Below the pieces are notes generated by a model. That model was not told the DNA's origin and made no database searches. It was given only the letters and a program-made list of their open reading frames with translations. Both the position numbers and the translations under genes were made by a program. Shown piece after piece: positions 22,201-34,009 of a DNA stretch of 64,000 nt; within the stretch, counting starts at the first letter, position 1; every line of letters starts with the position of its first letter. This DNA is from Pachysolen tannophilus NRRL Y-2460 (lineage: Eukaryota; Ascomycota; Pichiomycetes; Alaninales; Pachysolenaceae): contig KV454014.1 in NCBI GenBank assembly GCA_001661245.1, forward strand, positions 1,118,804 through 1,182,803. Reading direction: 5' to 3'.

Positions 22201-24105
22201 ATGGATTCGAATATAGATGATACAGCTATTCCTCCAAGCGGGTACTTGGTTGGTAAGCCATTATTATATTTTACTTCAGTTTTTGTTAGTCTAGGAGTTT
22301 TCCTTTTTGGTTATGATCAAGGTGTAATGTCAGGTATTATTACAGGTCCTTATTTTAAATATTATTTTAATGATCCTTCAAGTACAACTATAGGTACTAT
22401 GGTTGCAATATTAGAAATTGGTGCTCTTATATCTTCATTATTAGTTGGTAGAATGGGAGATATTATTGGTCGTAGGCGTACTATTAGGTATGGTGCATTT
22501 ATATTTGTTGTTGGTGGAAGTATACAAACATTTGCTACAGATATGCATCATTTAATCTTGGGAAGAATTGTTAGTGGTGTTGCTGTTGGTTTATTAAGTG
22601 CTACAGTTCCTGTTTATCAATCTGAAATTAGTCAACCTCATAATAGAGGTCAATTATCTTGTGTTCAATTTACAGGTAATATTTTTGGTTATGCAACTTC
22701 TGTTTGGACAGATTATGGATGTTCATTTTTTGAAAGTAATCTTTCATGGAGATTCCCATTATTTGTACAATGTGTTATTGGTCTCTTGTTATTTTTAGGT
22801 ACATTTGTCATTGTTGAAACTCCAAGATGGTTATTAAATAATGATCATGATGCTGAAGGTATTGTTGTATTAGCTGATTTATATTCAAATGGTGATGTTC
22901 ATGATATAAGAGCAAGAAATGAATTTAGAAATATTAAAGAAGATGTATTGATGTCAAGATTGGAAGATACTGGTACATCTTATTCTTATATGTGGAAACG
23001 TTATAAGACAAGAATTTTAATTGCAATGTCTTCACAAATGTTTGCACAGTTTAATGGTATTAACGTTATCTCTTATTATGCTCCTCTAGTGTTTGAACAA
23101 GCAGGTTGGTTTGGTAGAGATGCAATTTTGATGACTGGAATAAATTCAATTATTTATTTCCTGAGTTCTATCCCACCATGGTATTTAGTTGATAGATGGG
23201 GTAGAAAACCTATCTTAATAATTGGGGGTATTATTATGGCAATCTCTTTATTCTCAATATCATTTGTCTTGTTCATAAATGTACCGAAAACACCTGTTTA
23301 TGTTGTTATTCTTGTTATTATCTATAATGCATTATTTGGATTTTCTTGGGGTCCAATCCCTTGGTTATTACCCCCTGAAATATTACCACTTTCAATAAGA
23401 TCTAAAGGTGCATCGTTATCAACTGCTACAAACTGGTTTTGTAATTTCCTAGTTGGTGAATTGACCCCTGTTTTACAAGAAACAATAAAATGGCGTTTAT
23501 ATCTTATTCATGGAACTTCTTGTGTATTGTCATTCTTGGTGGTACATTACATTTATCCAGAAACAAAAGGTTTAACTTTAGAAGATATGGATAGTGTATT
23601 TGATGATAGGTCTTCTACATTCAGTTTCCAAAGTTCAAATTCTGTCACTGGCTTGAATCAACAACAACAACAACAACATCCAGGAGCAGGTACTGGAGGT
23701 TTTGGTACGAATTACGGTTCAATCACAAATGAAGATGGATTACCAGTTCAGTATCAATCTCCAGCAGTCTTGGCAAGACATCCAATTGTTGCTGCTCAAC
23801 AACTGCAAAATTTGAAATCATCAACACCTTCATTACGTTCTACTTCAAATTATATGAACAATGTATCACCTCTAATTCAACCGCATGAATTAGAGCCACC
23901 TAACATTGAAGAAATTAGAGCTTATAAGTTAAGTGATAATAACAGTATAAAAGGTAACATTAGGAGAAGTAGTGAAAACATTGGGTCTATGTTTCATAAA
24001 GTATTCAATAATAATAGTCTTAAAAGATCAGACTCGACTAGTGAATTTACAAATGATTCAGAAGATGAAGAAGCAAATTTAACTAGCAATAGCGGTCGTC
24101 ATTAG
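22201..24105 (+). CDS. MFS sugar porter with long C-terminal tail
   Basis: A 634-residue member of the sugar porter family, predicted to move hexoses or a related sugar across the plasma membrane. The start is the ATG at 22201. Twelve spans carry the family signatures GYDQGVMSG, GRMGDIIGRR, PVYQSEISQPHNRGQ, a QFNGINVISYY motif in span 7, DRWGRKP and PETKGLTLEDMD near residue 455. The cytosolic tail is about 170 residues, Gln- and Ser-rich, and ends acidic. The tail is long for a plain transporter, but I see none of the short repeats of the Snf3/Rgt2 glucose sensors. A rare CTG codon occurs at 23161-23163 in the conserved loop before IPPW. Substrate is not predictable. Confidence 0.9.
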   Translation: MDSNIDDTAIPPSGYLVGKPLLYFTSVFVSLGVFLFGYDQGVMSGIITGPYFKYYFNDPSSTTIGTMVAILEIGALISSLLVGRMGDIIGRRRTIRYGAFIFVVGGSIQTFATDMHHLILGRIVSGVAVGLLSATVPVYQSEISQPHNRGQLSCVQFTGNIFGYATSVWTDYGCSFFESNLSWRFPLFVQCVIGLLLFLGTFVIVETPRWLLNNDHDAEGIVVLADLYSNGDVHDIRARNEFRNIKEDVLMSRLEDTGTSYSYMWKRYKTRILIAMSSQMFAQFNGINVISYYAPLVFEQAGWFGRDAILMTGINSIIYFLSSIPPWYLVDRWGRKPILIIGGIIMAISLFSISFVLFINVPKTPVYVVILVIIYNALFGFSWGPIPWLLPPEILPLSIRSKGASLSTATNWFCNFLVGELTPVLQETIKWRLYLIHGTSCVLSFLVVHYIYPETKGLTLEDMDSVFDDRSSTFSFQSSNSVTGLNQQQQQQHPGAGTGGFGTNYGSITNEDGLPVQYQSPAVLARHPIVAAQQLQNLKSSTPSLRSTSNYMNNVSPLIQPHELEPPNIEEIRAYKLSDNNSIKGNIRRSSENIGSMFHKVFNNNSLKRSDSTSEFTNDSEDEEANLTSNSGRH

Positions 24106-24201
24106 TCAAATTTAAATTATATTTTAGAGATTTATATATGTAAATATTGGTATCTATTTTTTTTTTTTTTTTTGTTTTTGAGTTTTTGAGTTTTTGCGTT
24201 T

Positions 24202-25263
<1,062 letters not shown>

Positions 25264-25384
25264 TCAGCAATTAAATGCACTACCAAAAGAAATTAAATGA
25301 ACAAAATTTTTTTTATTAAGAAACGACAACGACAACGACAACTATGAAGGTGAAGGTGACGACTATATACAAGAACTTTATTTA

Positions 25385-26155
25385 TCAGTTTGATTCTTTT
25401 TCTTTTTCTTTTTCTTTTTCTTCTAGCAGGTGCTTATGAGAGTCTAGTGACAAGTACAACATACTTGAATTTGTTTGCAAAGTTTTTACTATTCCGTAAC
25501 CACTTAACATGGTTAATATACCTGTTAATTGTGCTTGTAATTGTTCCTTTGTTGGTAATTCTTTAAATTGATCCACTTCAGAAATATCAAATACTTTTTG
25601 TTCTACTTTTGCTCCAACCAAAAACAATTTTTCATTTGCAGATTTAATAACTTTTAAAACTTGTTTAACAACTTGTGGATTACATTGTTTTATTGTTACC
25701 AATGCAGTTGGTCCTCTAAGTAAAGATGATAATTGATGTCTTGTCTTATTTTTTTTAATAAACAGTTGTGCTTCTTTTGAAGCTGGATCTTCCACATTTG
25801 ACTCTGAAGCAGATAAATAAACATTAAATAAACTATTTCTAATAATAGTTAATTTCCCACCAGCTTCATCTATAACTGAACGTAATCTTGTAATATCTTG
25901 TTTAACCAAATTATTCCTATGTAAAAACAAAACTATCTCATTGTTTTCATACAAGTTCTTATAATAATCAATTAAAAAAGTCTTTCTAGAATTTTCAGGT
26001 TTAACTGTATTACGTGAAACTGTCTCTAATGTTGATGCAAAACGAATACAACTAATACAAGGAAAATTTAACAATTTCCCATTCCCTAAAACAAAATTTT
26101 TCGTAATTGTAAATCTCGGTAAAACAGAACCGCTCAAATGAAAAATACCCCTCAT
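25385..26155 (-). CDS. MRPL11: Mitochondrial large-subunit ribosomal protein uL10m
   Basis: A 256-residue L10-family protein, close to S. cerevisiae Mrpl11 (249). The first 45 residues are basic and hydroxylated with few acids, a good mitochondrial presequence. The L10 core begins at SRKTFLIDYYKNLYENNEIVLFL (about residue 56) and includes LRGPTALVTIKQ and the ELPTKEQLQAQLTGIL helix. The C-terminus is a Lys-Glu microsatellite (KEKEKEKE), coded by a TTCTTT-type repeat, and is likely variable in length. Confidence 0.88.
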   Translation of the reverse strand: MRGIFHLSGSVLPRFTITKNFVLGNGKLLNFPCISCIRFASTLETVSRNTVKPENSRKTFLIDYYKNLYENNEIVLFLHRNNLVKQDITRLRSVIDEAGGKLTIIRNSLFNVYLSASESNVEDPASKEAQLFIKKNKTRHQLSSLLRGPTALVTIKQCNPQVVKQVLKVIKSANEKLFLVGAKVEQKVFDISEVDQFKELPTKEQLQAQLTGILTMLSGYGIVKTLQTNSSMLYLSLDSHKHLLEEKEKEKEKESN

Positions 26156-26366
26156 ATCAACTCGTTCTATAACTATTATTTTCTCTTTCTCTTTATATAT
26201 AATAGAAATATAGAATTATATATTTCTTAACAAATTTGTCCAAACCTTTTTTTTTTTGGACATTTTTTTTTCTTTTAAAAGAAAAAACTAGTCGTGTGCG
26301 CGCTAACCAAAAAAAAACAAAAAAAAACAAAAACAAAACAAAAAAAATTGCGTTGCCTTTTTAAAC

Positions 26367-26399
<33 letters not shown>

Positions 26400-26667
26400 C
26401 AAATTATAGAGTAAAATAATAAATTATTAATAGCGCTATTGGTTTTTGAGATTGTGTATCAATTCCTTTAGATGTATCAATAGGGTTAAAATTTTTTTTT
26501 AAATTGTGGTTGTGTGAGTGAGTGAGTTTTTTTTTTCTTTTTTTTTTTGTTGTTGTTTTTTGGTTTTTTTGGTTTTGTTAATAAAAAAAAAGATTTTTTT
26601 TTTGTTCTTTTCTTGTATTTTTTACATTGTATTTTGAATTTTGTTTTTGGGTGGTTAGTGATAAGTT
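26156..26667. promoter_or_regulatory. Divergent region between MRPL11 and IVY1
   Basis: Contains GTGTGCGCGCTAACC at 26295-26309, a TAA trinucleotide repeat at 26367-26399 and a GTGAGTGAGTGAG run at 26515-26527. Abundant A/T tracts. No gene seen. Confidence 0.45.
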
Positions 26668-28506
26668 ATGCCGTCGAATAATAATACCGATAATATAAAT
26701 AATAATAATAATAACAATAGCAATATTCCTCCACATTTGTCTGAATTTTATTCATTTTTCGGCAATGAAGCTAGTGGTGGTCTGGTTAGGAATGTTGGGA
26801 ATATTGGGAATATTGGGAATGATGGAGGAAAAGGTGGACATACGGCCGAACAATTATCTCAAATTGAGCAACCGCAAGAGATATTTGAAGAATTAACTCC
26901 TCCAGGAGAAATTAAAAATGGATATTTTTATTCTTCACCAAAATCGAAAAAATATAGTAGAAGACCTTCAATGTCAACAATGAATTCTAAAATTTCTATG
27001 AATTCAATTTCACCTTCAACACTTGATTTACAAACTTTAATTACTTCTAATGATATACAAACAAATATTGAAAATTTTAATAAATTAGTGGAAACTGCAA
27101 AAAATTATAGAAATGCTTTATGTTTAATTTCAGATGCAGCAAGTGAATTTGGTTCTGCATTAGAAGAAGTTGCAAAGACAAAAGGTTCTCATAATTCTGG
27201 TGAAGGTTTAATGAATGCTGCTGGTTTACAATTTTTAATTGCTAATCATGATCAAATATTATCTAAATCAATAAAGCAAAATTTTGAAATACCAATAAGA
27301 GAAAAAATAAATGATTTTAAAAAAGATGCAATTTTAAATGATTTAAAATTTAAACAATTAATTAGAGAAAAATTAATTAATTTGAAAAAAAGAGAAAAAG
27401 AAATTAATAAATTTTCAAAATTAAAAACTAAAAATTTAATGACTTATAAAACAAATTTATTATCTTTAACTTCACAATTAGATGAAATTGATAAATTAAA
27501 ACATGATTTTTATCTTTCATCTTTTGAATTAGTACAAGATTTTAGTCAAGAAATTTTAAATCATTCAGGACTTGTTGTTAGATCTCAATTGGAAATATCT
27601 GAAGCAATTGCTAAAAAAGGTTGGTCAGGTGGTGGATTGGAAAACTTGATTGCAAATTATGGTGATCCTTTTAGTGGATTATTAGATGATCATGAAGAAT
27701 CAATGGGGATGTTATTAAACCATAAAAAAAATGGAAATTCTAATTCAAATTCAAATTCTACTTTACTTAAAGAAAGTCATAATTATTCCAATTCAACCTC
27801 ATTACCTATATTACAACCACCACAGCTGCATTTACAAATATCAACGCCTAAAAATAACTCATTACTAGTCTTGAATGAACATAGTCCTTTAGCTGATAAT
27901 AACAACATTACTGATGATACATTATTAATTTCAAAACCAGTGATAAATAAAACACAAGATTACCAACAATTTGAATCTGATTCAAAAGTAGTGAAAGATG
28001 AGCAAGACAATCATAATGGTAAAAAGTTACAATCAAATTCAAATTTAAATTTAAATATGGATGTCGGTGATATGGAATCTACAAATAATTCTCAAATAAA
28101 TGGGAACAAAAGTAATAGTTTTGTTTCTTACAAGTCAACTCCGCCACTTCGAAGTGGTGATGCCGACAATATAGGTAACATTTCCAGTGATGAACATATT
28201 CGACAGGAAGAGAAACAAGACGGGGAGAATAAGAATAAAAATAAGAATGAGGATGAGGATGAGGATGAGGACAAGGATGAAGACAAGGACAAGGACAAGG
28301 ATGAGGATGAGGATGAGGATGAGGATGAGGACGAGGACGAGGGAGGTTCAAAGGAAGAGGACGAATCATTTTCATTACCCATTCCAACGAGTGCTAATTT
28401 AGATCAAGATTCTTACCATAGTAGCGTGAAAAAAAAAGAAATCAAAAACAGGACGAGGAGGATCAAGAAGATAACCAGAATAATCAAAATAATTTTGAAG
28501 GGATAA
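26668..28506 (+). CDS. IVY1: Ivy1-like inverse-BAR phospholipid-binding protein; end probably affected by a frame slip
   Basis: The 612-residue frame has a disordered Asn/Gly-rich N-terminus, then a helical BAR-type domain at about residues 115-330 and an acidic low-complexity tail. The block RSQLEISEAIAKKGWSGGG and the helices before it match Ivy1, which binds phospholipids and the Rab Ypt7 at the vacuole/endosome and affects TORC1. The Asp/Glu/Lys repeat at about residues 525-565 is a microsatellite. Just after it, an A9 run (28429-28437) is followed by a basic out-of-character ending. The neighbouring frame instead continues the acidic, Asn/Gln-rich style to a TAG at 28584-28586, so the annotated end is doubtful. 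Confidence 0.85.
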   Translation: MPSNNNTDNINNNNNNNSNIPPHLSEFYSFFGNEASGGLVRNVGNIGNIGNDGGKGGHTAEQLSQIEQPQEIFEELTPPGEIKNGYFYSSPKSKKYSRRPSMSTMNSKISMNSISPSTLDLQTLITSNDIQTNIENFNKLVETAKNYRNALCLISDAASEFGSALEEVAKTKGSHNSGEGLMNAAGLQFLIANHDQILSKSIKQNFEIPIREKINDFKKDAILNDLKFKQLIREKLINLKKREKEINKFSKLKTKNLMTYKTNLLSLTSQLDEIDKLKHDFYLSSFELVQDFSQEILNHSGLVVRSQLEISEAIAKKGWSGGGLENLIANYGDPFSGLLDDHEESMGMLLNHKKNGNSNSNSNSTLLKESHNYSNSTSLPILQPPQLHLQISTPKNNSLLVLNEHSPLADNNNITDDTLLISKPVINKTQDYQQFESDSKVVKDEQDNHNGKKLQSNSNLNLNMDVGDMESTNNSQINGNKSNSFVSYKSTPPLRSGDADNIGNISSDEHIRQEEKQDGENKNKNKNEDEDEDEDKDEDKDKDKDEDEDEDEDEDEDEGGSKEEDESFSLPIPTSANLDQDSYHSSVKKKEIKNRTRRIKKITRIIKIILKG

Positions 28507-28586
28507 ATGTTCTTGGTAGGGATAACGATAATAGTAATAATAATAATGATAAGAATAATAATAATAATAATAATGAAATATGGTAG
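28438..28586 (+). other. Likely true C-terminal end of IVY1 in the neighbouring frame
   Basis: Downstream of the A9 run another frame encodes about 49 residues rich in Gln, Asn, Asp and Glu (NQKQDEEDQEDNQNN..., ending NEIW), closed by TAG at 28584-28586. Composition and codon style match the IVY1 tail before the run, whereas the continuing frame turns Arg/Lys/Ile-rich and stops at 28506. One base more or two fewer in the A run would account for it. Confidence 0.55.
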
Positions 28587-30072
28587 TAAGATGATTTAAT
28601 TTAATTTTTTTTTTTTTTCTTTCTTTTTGAATTGTACACGTTATGTATATTATAGTACCTTTATATTAGTCCCGCCTCTTTTTTTATTTTTTCAGTCTTT
28701 TTTGATGCTTCGGGCTTTGGGCCGTCAAGTTTATGCGATTGTTGGTTCCTAAATTATTTATGATCCTCAGTATTTAACTTATATTATATGTAAATTCCTG
28801 TTTCATAGTATAACGGTTTTAGTTCGACCTGGTGTGAGGAAGTAAATTACAGATCAGGATCTACTGATTTATTATTAATCTAAAAAGAATTAATTTTTTT
28901 TTTATTTTTTTTTTGTTACAAAAACAACCTAAAATTAAAACTTTTGAGTGATTCTATTTCTAGGCTATCGTATAATTGAACGATCTACAACTATTCTTTC
29001 AGATAATGCTTAAACTAGTTTCATGATATATCATTTAATTCGAGATGATCAGTTGAATCATTTTTATATGGGAAGCGACACTAAAATCTCCAGACTAGTT
29101 GAAAAACACTTATCATCTGAGGGAAAACAAAAAAAAAAAAAACACTGCTTTAATCTTGGGTTTTTATTATATACCTAATATATTTTTGCCAAAAAAAAAA
29201 AAAAAAAAATAAAACTACTTGAGTCTGGGATAGATCTAAATCTAATGGGGTATTCCTTTTGGACACCATGTAATTTACTAACTTCAGCTAGTTTGTATTA
29301 TGTTTCTAATAAGTGTCAGCAATTAAGCGCATTCTGAAATGTGAATCAAAACCGTTGATCTGTTCCGAAATTCCGAAAACGAAAAGTCTTCTTTAAAACT
29401 ATAATTTGCAGGCGTTTCCCTCATAATAAGATCCATGTAGGCGCCTAGATGTGCACGAACCCCTTTTAGTCACTGAAACGAAAACATGTCAAGTAATGAC
29501 CTGTTGGCTATGACTTATAAGCTATAGTTCATATAAAGAGTTTTCCATCACAAATCAGTTCAAAATATTTTTTATTTTTATTTTAATAATTTCGTGAAGT
29601 AAATGCAACTAATAACAGATGTAGTTTTTAATTTTTTTTTTTTTCACTTTCCTTTCAAATCGGTTTCAACCTTTAACTTTTTCTTTTCTTTTTTCAGATC
29701 AATGTTGAGACACTAGTCGATTTTTGTTTCACACCTTTGAATCTTGATTCCTATGCAAGCACTTAGCATGAAAAAAATTAAATTTAAAAAAATAAGATGA
29801 AAAAAAAAAAAAAAAAAAAGAAAATTGTTTACATCTTAGTCCTGCAGATCGACCTAGTGAATTGACAGTGGTCACTAGCATTAATATATTACACTACAGT
29901 AGTAATTTTTAGTTCTATACTGTGCGGAAAATACCAACTTTGCCTCGATCAGCAGCCTTGGATGTGCCGACGGCAGGCGTAAATATTCGACGTGCATATA
30001 TTAGGCAGGCGGTCTTAATAGAAGATTTTCCCTAAAAGTACCAAGTTTATTTGCCATCATGACTTGAACATG

Positions 30073-30108
<36 letters not shown>

Positions 30109-31619
30109 ATCTATTTACTAGTGGATAATACCTGTTGTAAACCGTAAAAAAAATTTTTTTATTATTACAACTAATTTTATCAATATCGTATGAAAATTTT
30201 TCCAAAAATAATATTGTCATGGCTTCACAACTCCCTGAATAGTTTTGTACTAAAAAATTCCAGATATTTTCTGTAGTTTTATTCAGTAAGCGAACGAAAA
30301 AAAAATAAAATTTTTTTTAAAGTAGTAAGTAAGTAGTAGTAGTAGTAGTAGTAGTAAAATTAGGGTACTATTTAAAATAAATAGATAGAGATGGGTTGCT
30401 TCTTGGACATATCGTATGTATCGTGTAGGCTTTACAAAGGAAATAAAAACAAATCAATAAGGTCATACAAAAATATAAATGAAACAAATTTTTTCAACTT
30501 CCGAGTTAAATCTTACTCGCTTCTAAATTATACTGATATACGTTACTTGATAATATGTACCTCCAGGTACGGTAAAAAGTTTTTTTTTCCATCTTATTAT
30601 TATATTCAAGGAGTTAAACAGCCATAAAAAAATAAAGCTGTAGCCTCAAGTGTCCTCTTTAAACATATTTGTCTCTTAAGAGCAAGACAGGCTTACGTAA
30701 CTTCTTCCACATTTAATGCAAGTATTTATTCTTAAATTTTTTTCAAACTAGTGCAATAATATACACAATATTAAAGACGTTAAACTGGTTTACTACTGAA
30801 TAGCAAAAGGATATTAGAAATAAGAAAGCACGTATAAAAAAAATTTTTTTTTAAGTAATATTCCTGTTAATCAAATCAGAGATGAGAAGAGGCCCAAAAA
30901 AAAAAAAAAAAAAAACTTTAGGTTAAACCTCAAACGAATCAATCGTCAATCATTTGTAAGAAATAAGTAATAATAATAAAATTTTTTTTTTTTAAATTCT
31001 TTCTAAATTAAAAACAAGGGAGCAAGTAGCCACATACAAACATAAATTGATAAAGATTGAATCTAGTCCTAGTTCTAGTTCTTGTTCTAGTTCTAGTTCA
31101 GTATTTTGTCTTCTCATATCTTGTCTATTGAAATTGATATATCAAGGTGTATTTTAGTCCAAACACCGAATATCGTTTTCAGAACAGCACTATTATGCAT
31201 CATGCACAACTCAAAAATATAACTAAACTTTAAAATTTTCCATAGAGCATAATTTTGAACTAAGCTTATTCTTGTAATGTGTCGAGTTACCAGTTTTTTT
31301 TCTGCTTCATCTCTTTTTATTTATATAGTTAGTTAAATGGATGAATTCCATTTATTTTTTTTTAAAATTTTTTATAGCTTGCTTTTTTTTTTTGTATTTT
31401 AATTTATTTAATTTTATTTTGTTTCTTTCCTTTGTATCTCTCCTTTTTCTTCCTTTTTTTATCTTTTTTAATTTTTTTAATTTTTTCAATTTTTCAAATA
31501 TAAAAAGTTTTGTTTTCCTTTGCAAGTGATTTATTTCATTTTAATTTGATTTAGCAATATTCAATAATACTACCGAAACAGGGAAAAAGGAAAATATTTT
31601 AAATTTTTTTTTTGTGAGA
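28587..31619. promoter_or_regulatory. 3-kb noncoding region upstream of the Con7-like regulator
   Basis: No frame here looks like a gene. The region holds many A/T homopolymers (29131-29144, 29192-29209, 29800-29819, 30078-30103, 30897-30915). It also has an AGT repeat at 30321-30356, a degenerate CTAGTT repeat at 31063-31100 and a GC-richer patch at 29940-30015. A short A-box-like sequence near 28811-28823 is discussed under rejected items. The likely role is a long promoter of the transcription factor gene. Confidence 0.45.
30321..30356. repeat. AGT trinucleotide microsatellite
   Basis: Nearly uninterrupted AGT units with two AGTA variants near the start, in noncoding DNA. Confidence 0.85.
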
Positions 31620-32970
31620 ATGTCTAATAGTGAAAGCATTAATTTGTCGTTAACCCCCAGGCCATCTAAAAGAAATGCAAATAGTATAAGTAGTTCACAA
31701 GAAACTGGGGATAAAAATCAAGATATTCCTCTGTGTGAGATGAAAAAAATGAAACTTAACGAAGAGGATCTGTCCGAAGATAAACATGGAGGCTCAGCAG
31801 TTAACAGGGCAGCATATACTTTGACTTGCCTTTTAAATCCTCAAAATGATATTTCCAAGAGAATCAGTGTATCGACACCACCAATACAGACACAGGCACA
31901 GGCACAGGCAGAGTCGCAGACACAGGTTCAATCACTGTCAAAAATAAAGCCAGAGCAAGAACAACAATTATCCAGTTCGAATAATAGTACCCCTAAAAGA
32001 GATCTGAGTAATGGATCGTCACCTTATGGAGTTGCTATTCTCAAGACCCCAAAAAATGAGATTTTCTCACAAACACAAGATAAATATGATGATGATAGTG
32101 ATAGCAATTCATTTAGAAGTGCAACAGAAGAACATGATGATGATAATAATAATATTAATAATAATAATGGGAAAACTACTTCCAGGCAATATAAGAAACA
32201 TTCTAAATCAAGAAGACCAAGAAAGAGATTTGAAGATGTGGAAAGATTATATTTTTGTGATTTTGCAAATTGTAACAAAGGGTATGGATCACTAACACAT
32301 TTAAATGAACATCGTGTTATTCAAAGACATGGGCCTAGAAAGAAGGCTGAAGATTTTAAAAATGTTCGTTTAGTCTTGGAACAAAGAAAATTAGCAAAAA
32401 GATTAATAAATGCACAACAGAAAATTGAAAGAGTACAAGCTTCTGCTACATCAACAACTTCTTCATCACCAAATGCAACAATGGCCACTGCAGCGATTTT
32501 GAATACAAATGCTTCGCCTTTGAACACACCGAAGCATCTCGGCATAGGACATCCTCCTCCTCCTCCTCCTCCTGCTGCTCATAGTCATGGTCATGCTTCT
32601 CATGCTTCTCACGTTTCTCACGCTTCTCGCGCCGTTCATTCCGCAATAATGTCAGCAGGTCCTCCTCCATCACGCCATAATCATAATGGTGTTCATGATC
32701 AACAGCAGCATCAGAAAAACCAAACATCTTTACCTCCAATCAACAACTCAATGTTTACAAACCAGCAAATGATACCAGCAAATGCAGTTTTACCTCCACC
32801 TCCACCGCCGCCACCTCCAGCACCACAGTCACAACCACAACCACAGCAGTCCCAAATGATGATTTCGCATTTCCCTCCATTTCAGCAAATGAATCTTCGT
32901 CATCACCCTGGCCCAGGCCTGCCACCACAACAACCTGTATTTATGATGCCAGGACAACAGCAGCAACAGC

Positions 32971-33001
<31 letters not shown>

Positions 33002-33317
33002 GCACCAAACTTCACCACCACCCTTTTTCGTTCCTCAACAGAGTTACTACTACATAGAAACCCCACACTCACATCCATCTGCAGCTTCCAATGGTAACTA
33101 CCAAGGTCAACATTATATTTATCCGCAACAATATCCACCTCAAGAATCTCAAGCATACATCCCAGCTCCTTCAAATTATTATCCAATGATGACACAGTCT
33201 CCGCAACCACAATCGGTACTTAACCCAATTTCACTCAACAATTTGCCTCATAAAGAGACATTCAGAAATGGAACACTAGAAAACTACGCAAAAGACAGAA
33301 GACAAGGTGAAAATTAG
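31620..33317 (+). CDS. Con7-like C2H2 zinc-finger transcription factor
   Basis: A 565-residue regulator starting at the ATG at 31620. A basic segment (RRPRKRFEDVERLYFC) leads into one unusual zinc finger at about residues 215-245, with spacing Cys-X4-Cys-X12-His-X5-His. The run KGYGSLTHLNEH and the following HGPRKKAEDF closely follow the Con7 finger of filamentous fungi (YGTLNHLNAH...HG), a regulator of morphogenesis. The rest is disordered: Gln, Pro and His tracts including poly-Pro at about 395-402 and poly-Gln at 446-465. These are typical activation or condensate-forming regions. The promoter is exceptionally long. Target genes cannot be predicted. Confidence 0.82.
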
Positions 33318-34009
33318 ATAATTTAGCTTAACTTAACATTACTTAACTTAACGTACATACATACATACATACCTACATACCTACATACATACATAAATTT
33401 CGTCTGATATATATATTTCATTTTAGAATATATATTGCAGACTCATAAATAAACGGGACACTTTATTTCCGGGATATGGAATGGCCAGATCAACTTTTAA
33501 ATTCAACTAAACTTATTATTATCACATAAACTTTGGTCCGCAATTCTGAATTCAAAAGGCATCCGCTGAAAAATTTAAGCAGCGTGTAAACTGCACGCCT
33601 TTAGAGTGCGCATTTAGCTCTTCGAAATGCGCAATTGTTTATCGCAAAAAATTTTTTTTAATTTATTTAATTTTAAACTAAACAAAAACCAAAAATCATC
33701 TCTTAATATTTAGCAAAACGATTAATCAGAAATTTTTTTTCATTTTATTTTTAAATCAATTTATTTTGTGAGTTATAGATGTATTATTAGTTCTTGAAGA
33801 AAAAGCAAAAGAAGAAGAAGGAGAAGAAGAAAGAGAGTGTTTTTTATTTTATTTTTTTATTTTTTTATAATAAGTTATATTAGTTAACTTATATAAGTGT
33901 GATTTTTTCTTGTATTCAAAGAGAGATTGATAGAATTGTTAGGTATCTATATGTATAAGAGGTAGCGGCATTGAAAAGAAAAAAAAAGTTTGTTATTATT
34001 ATTGTTAGA
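33318..34009. promoter_or_regulatory. Intergenic: end of the zinc-finger gene and ULP1 promoter
   Basis: A CATA-type tetranucleotide repeat lies at 33354-33395. TGCGCATTTAG at 33607-33617 and TGCGCA at 33628-33633 form a pair of the TGCGCA elements seen in other promoters, with TGCACGCC just before (33591-33598). The rest is AT-rich. Confidence 0.5.

Noticed and set aside
28780-28850. tRNA-like stretch (TAGTATAACGGTT followed by GTTCGACC)
   Set aside because: An A-box-like word and a partial B-box-like word lie too close together, and I could not form an acceptor stem or anticodon arm.
28438-31619. Retrotransposon, LTR or other mobile-element remnant in the long noncoding block
   Set aside because: I found no terminal repeats, target duplications or coding remains; the content is homopolymers and short tandem repeats.
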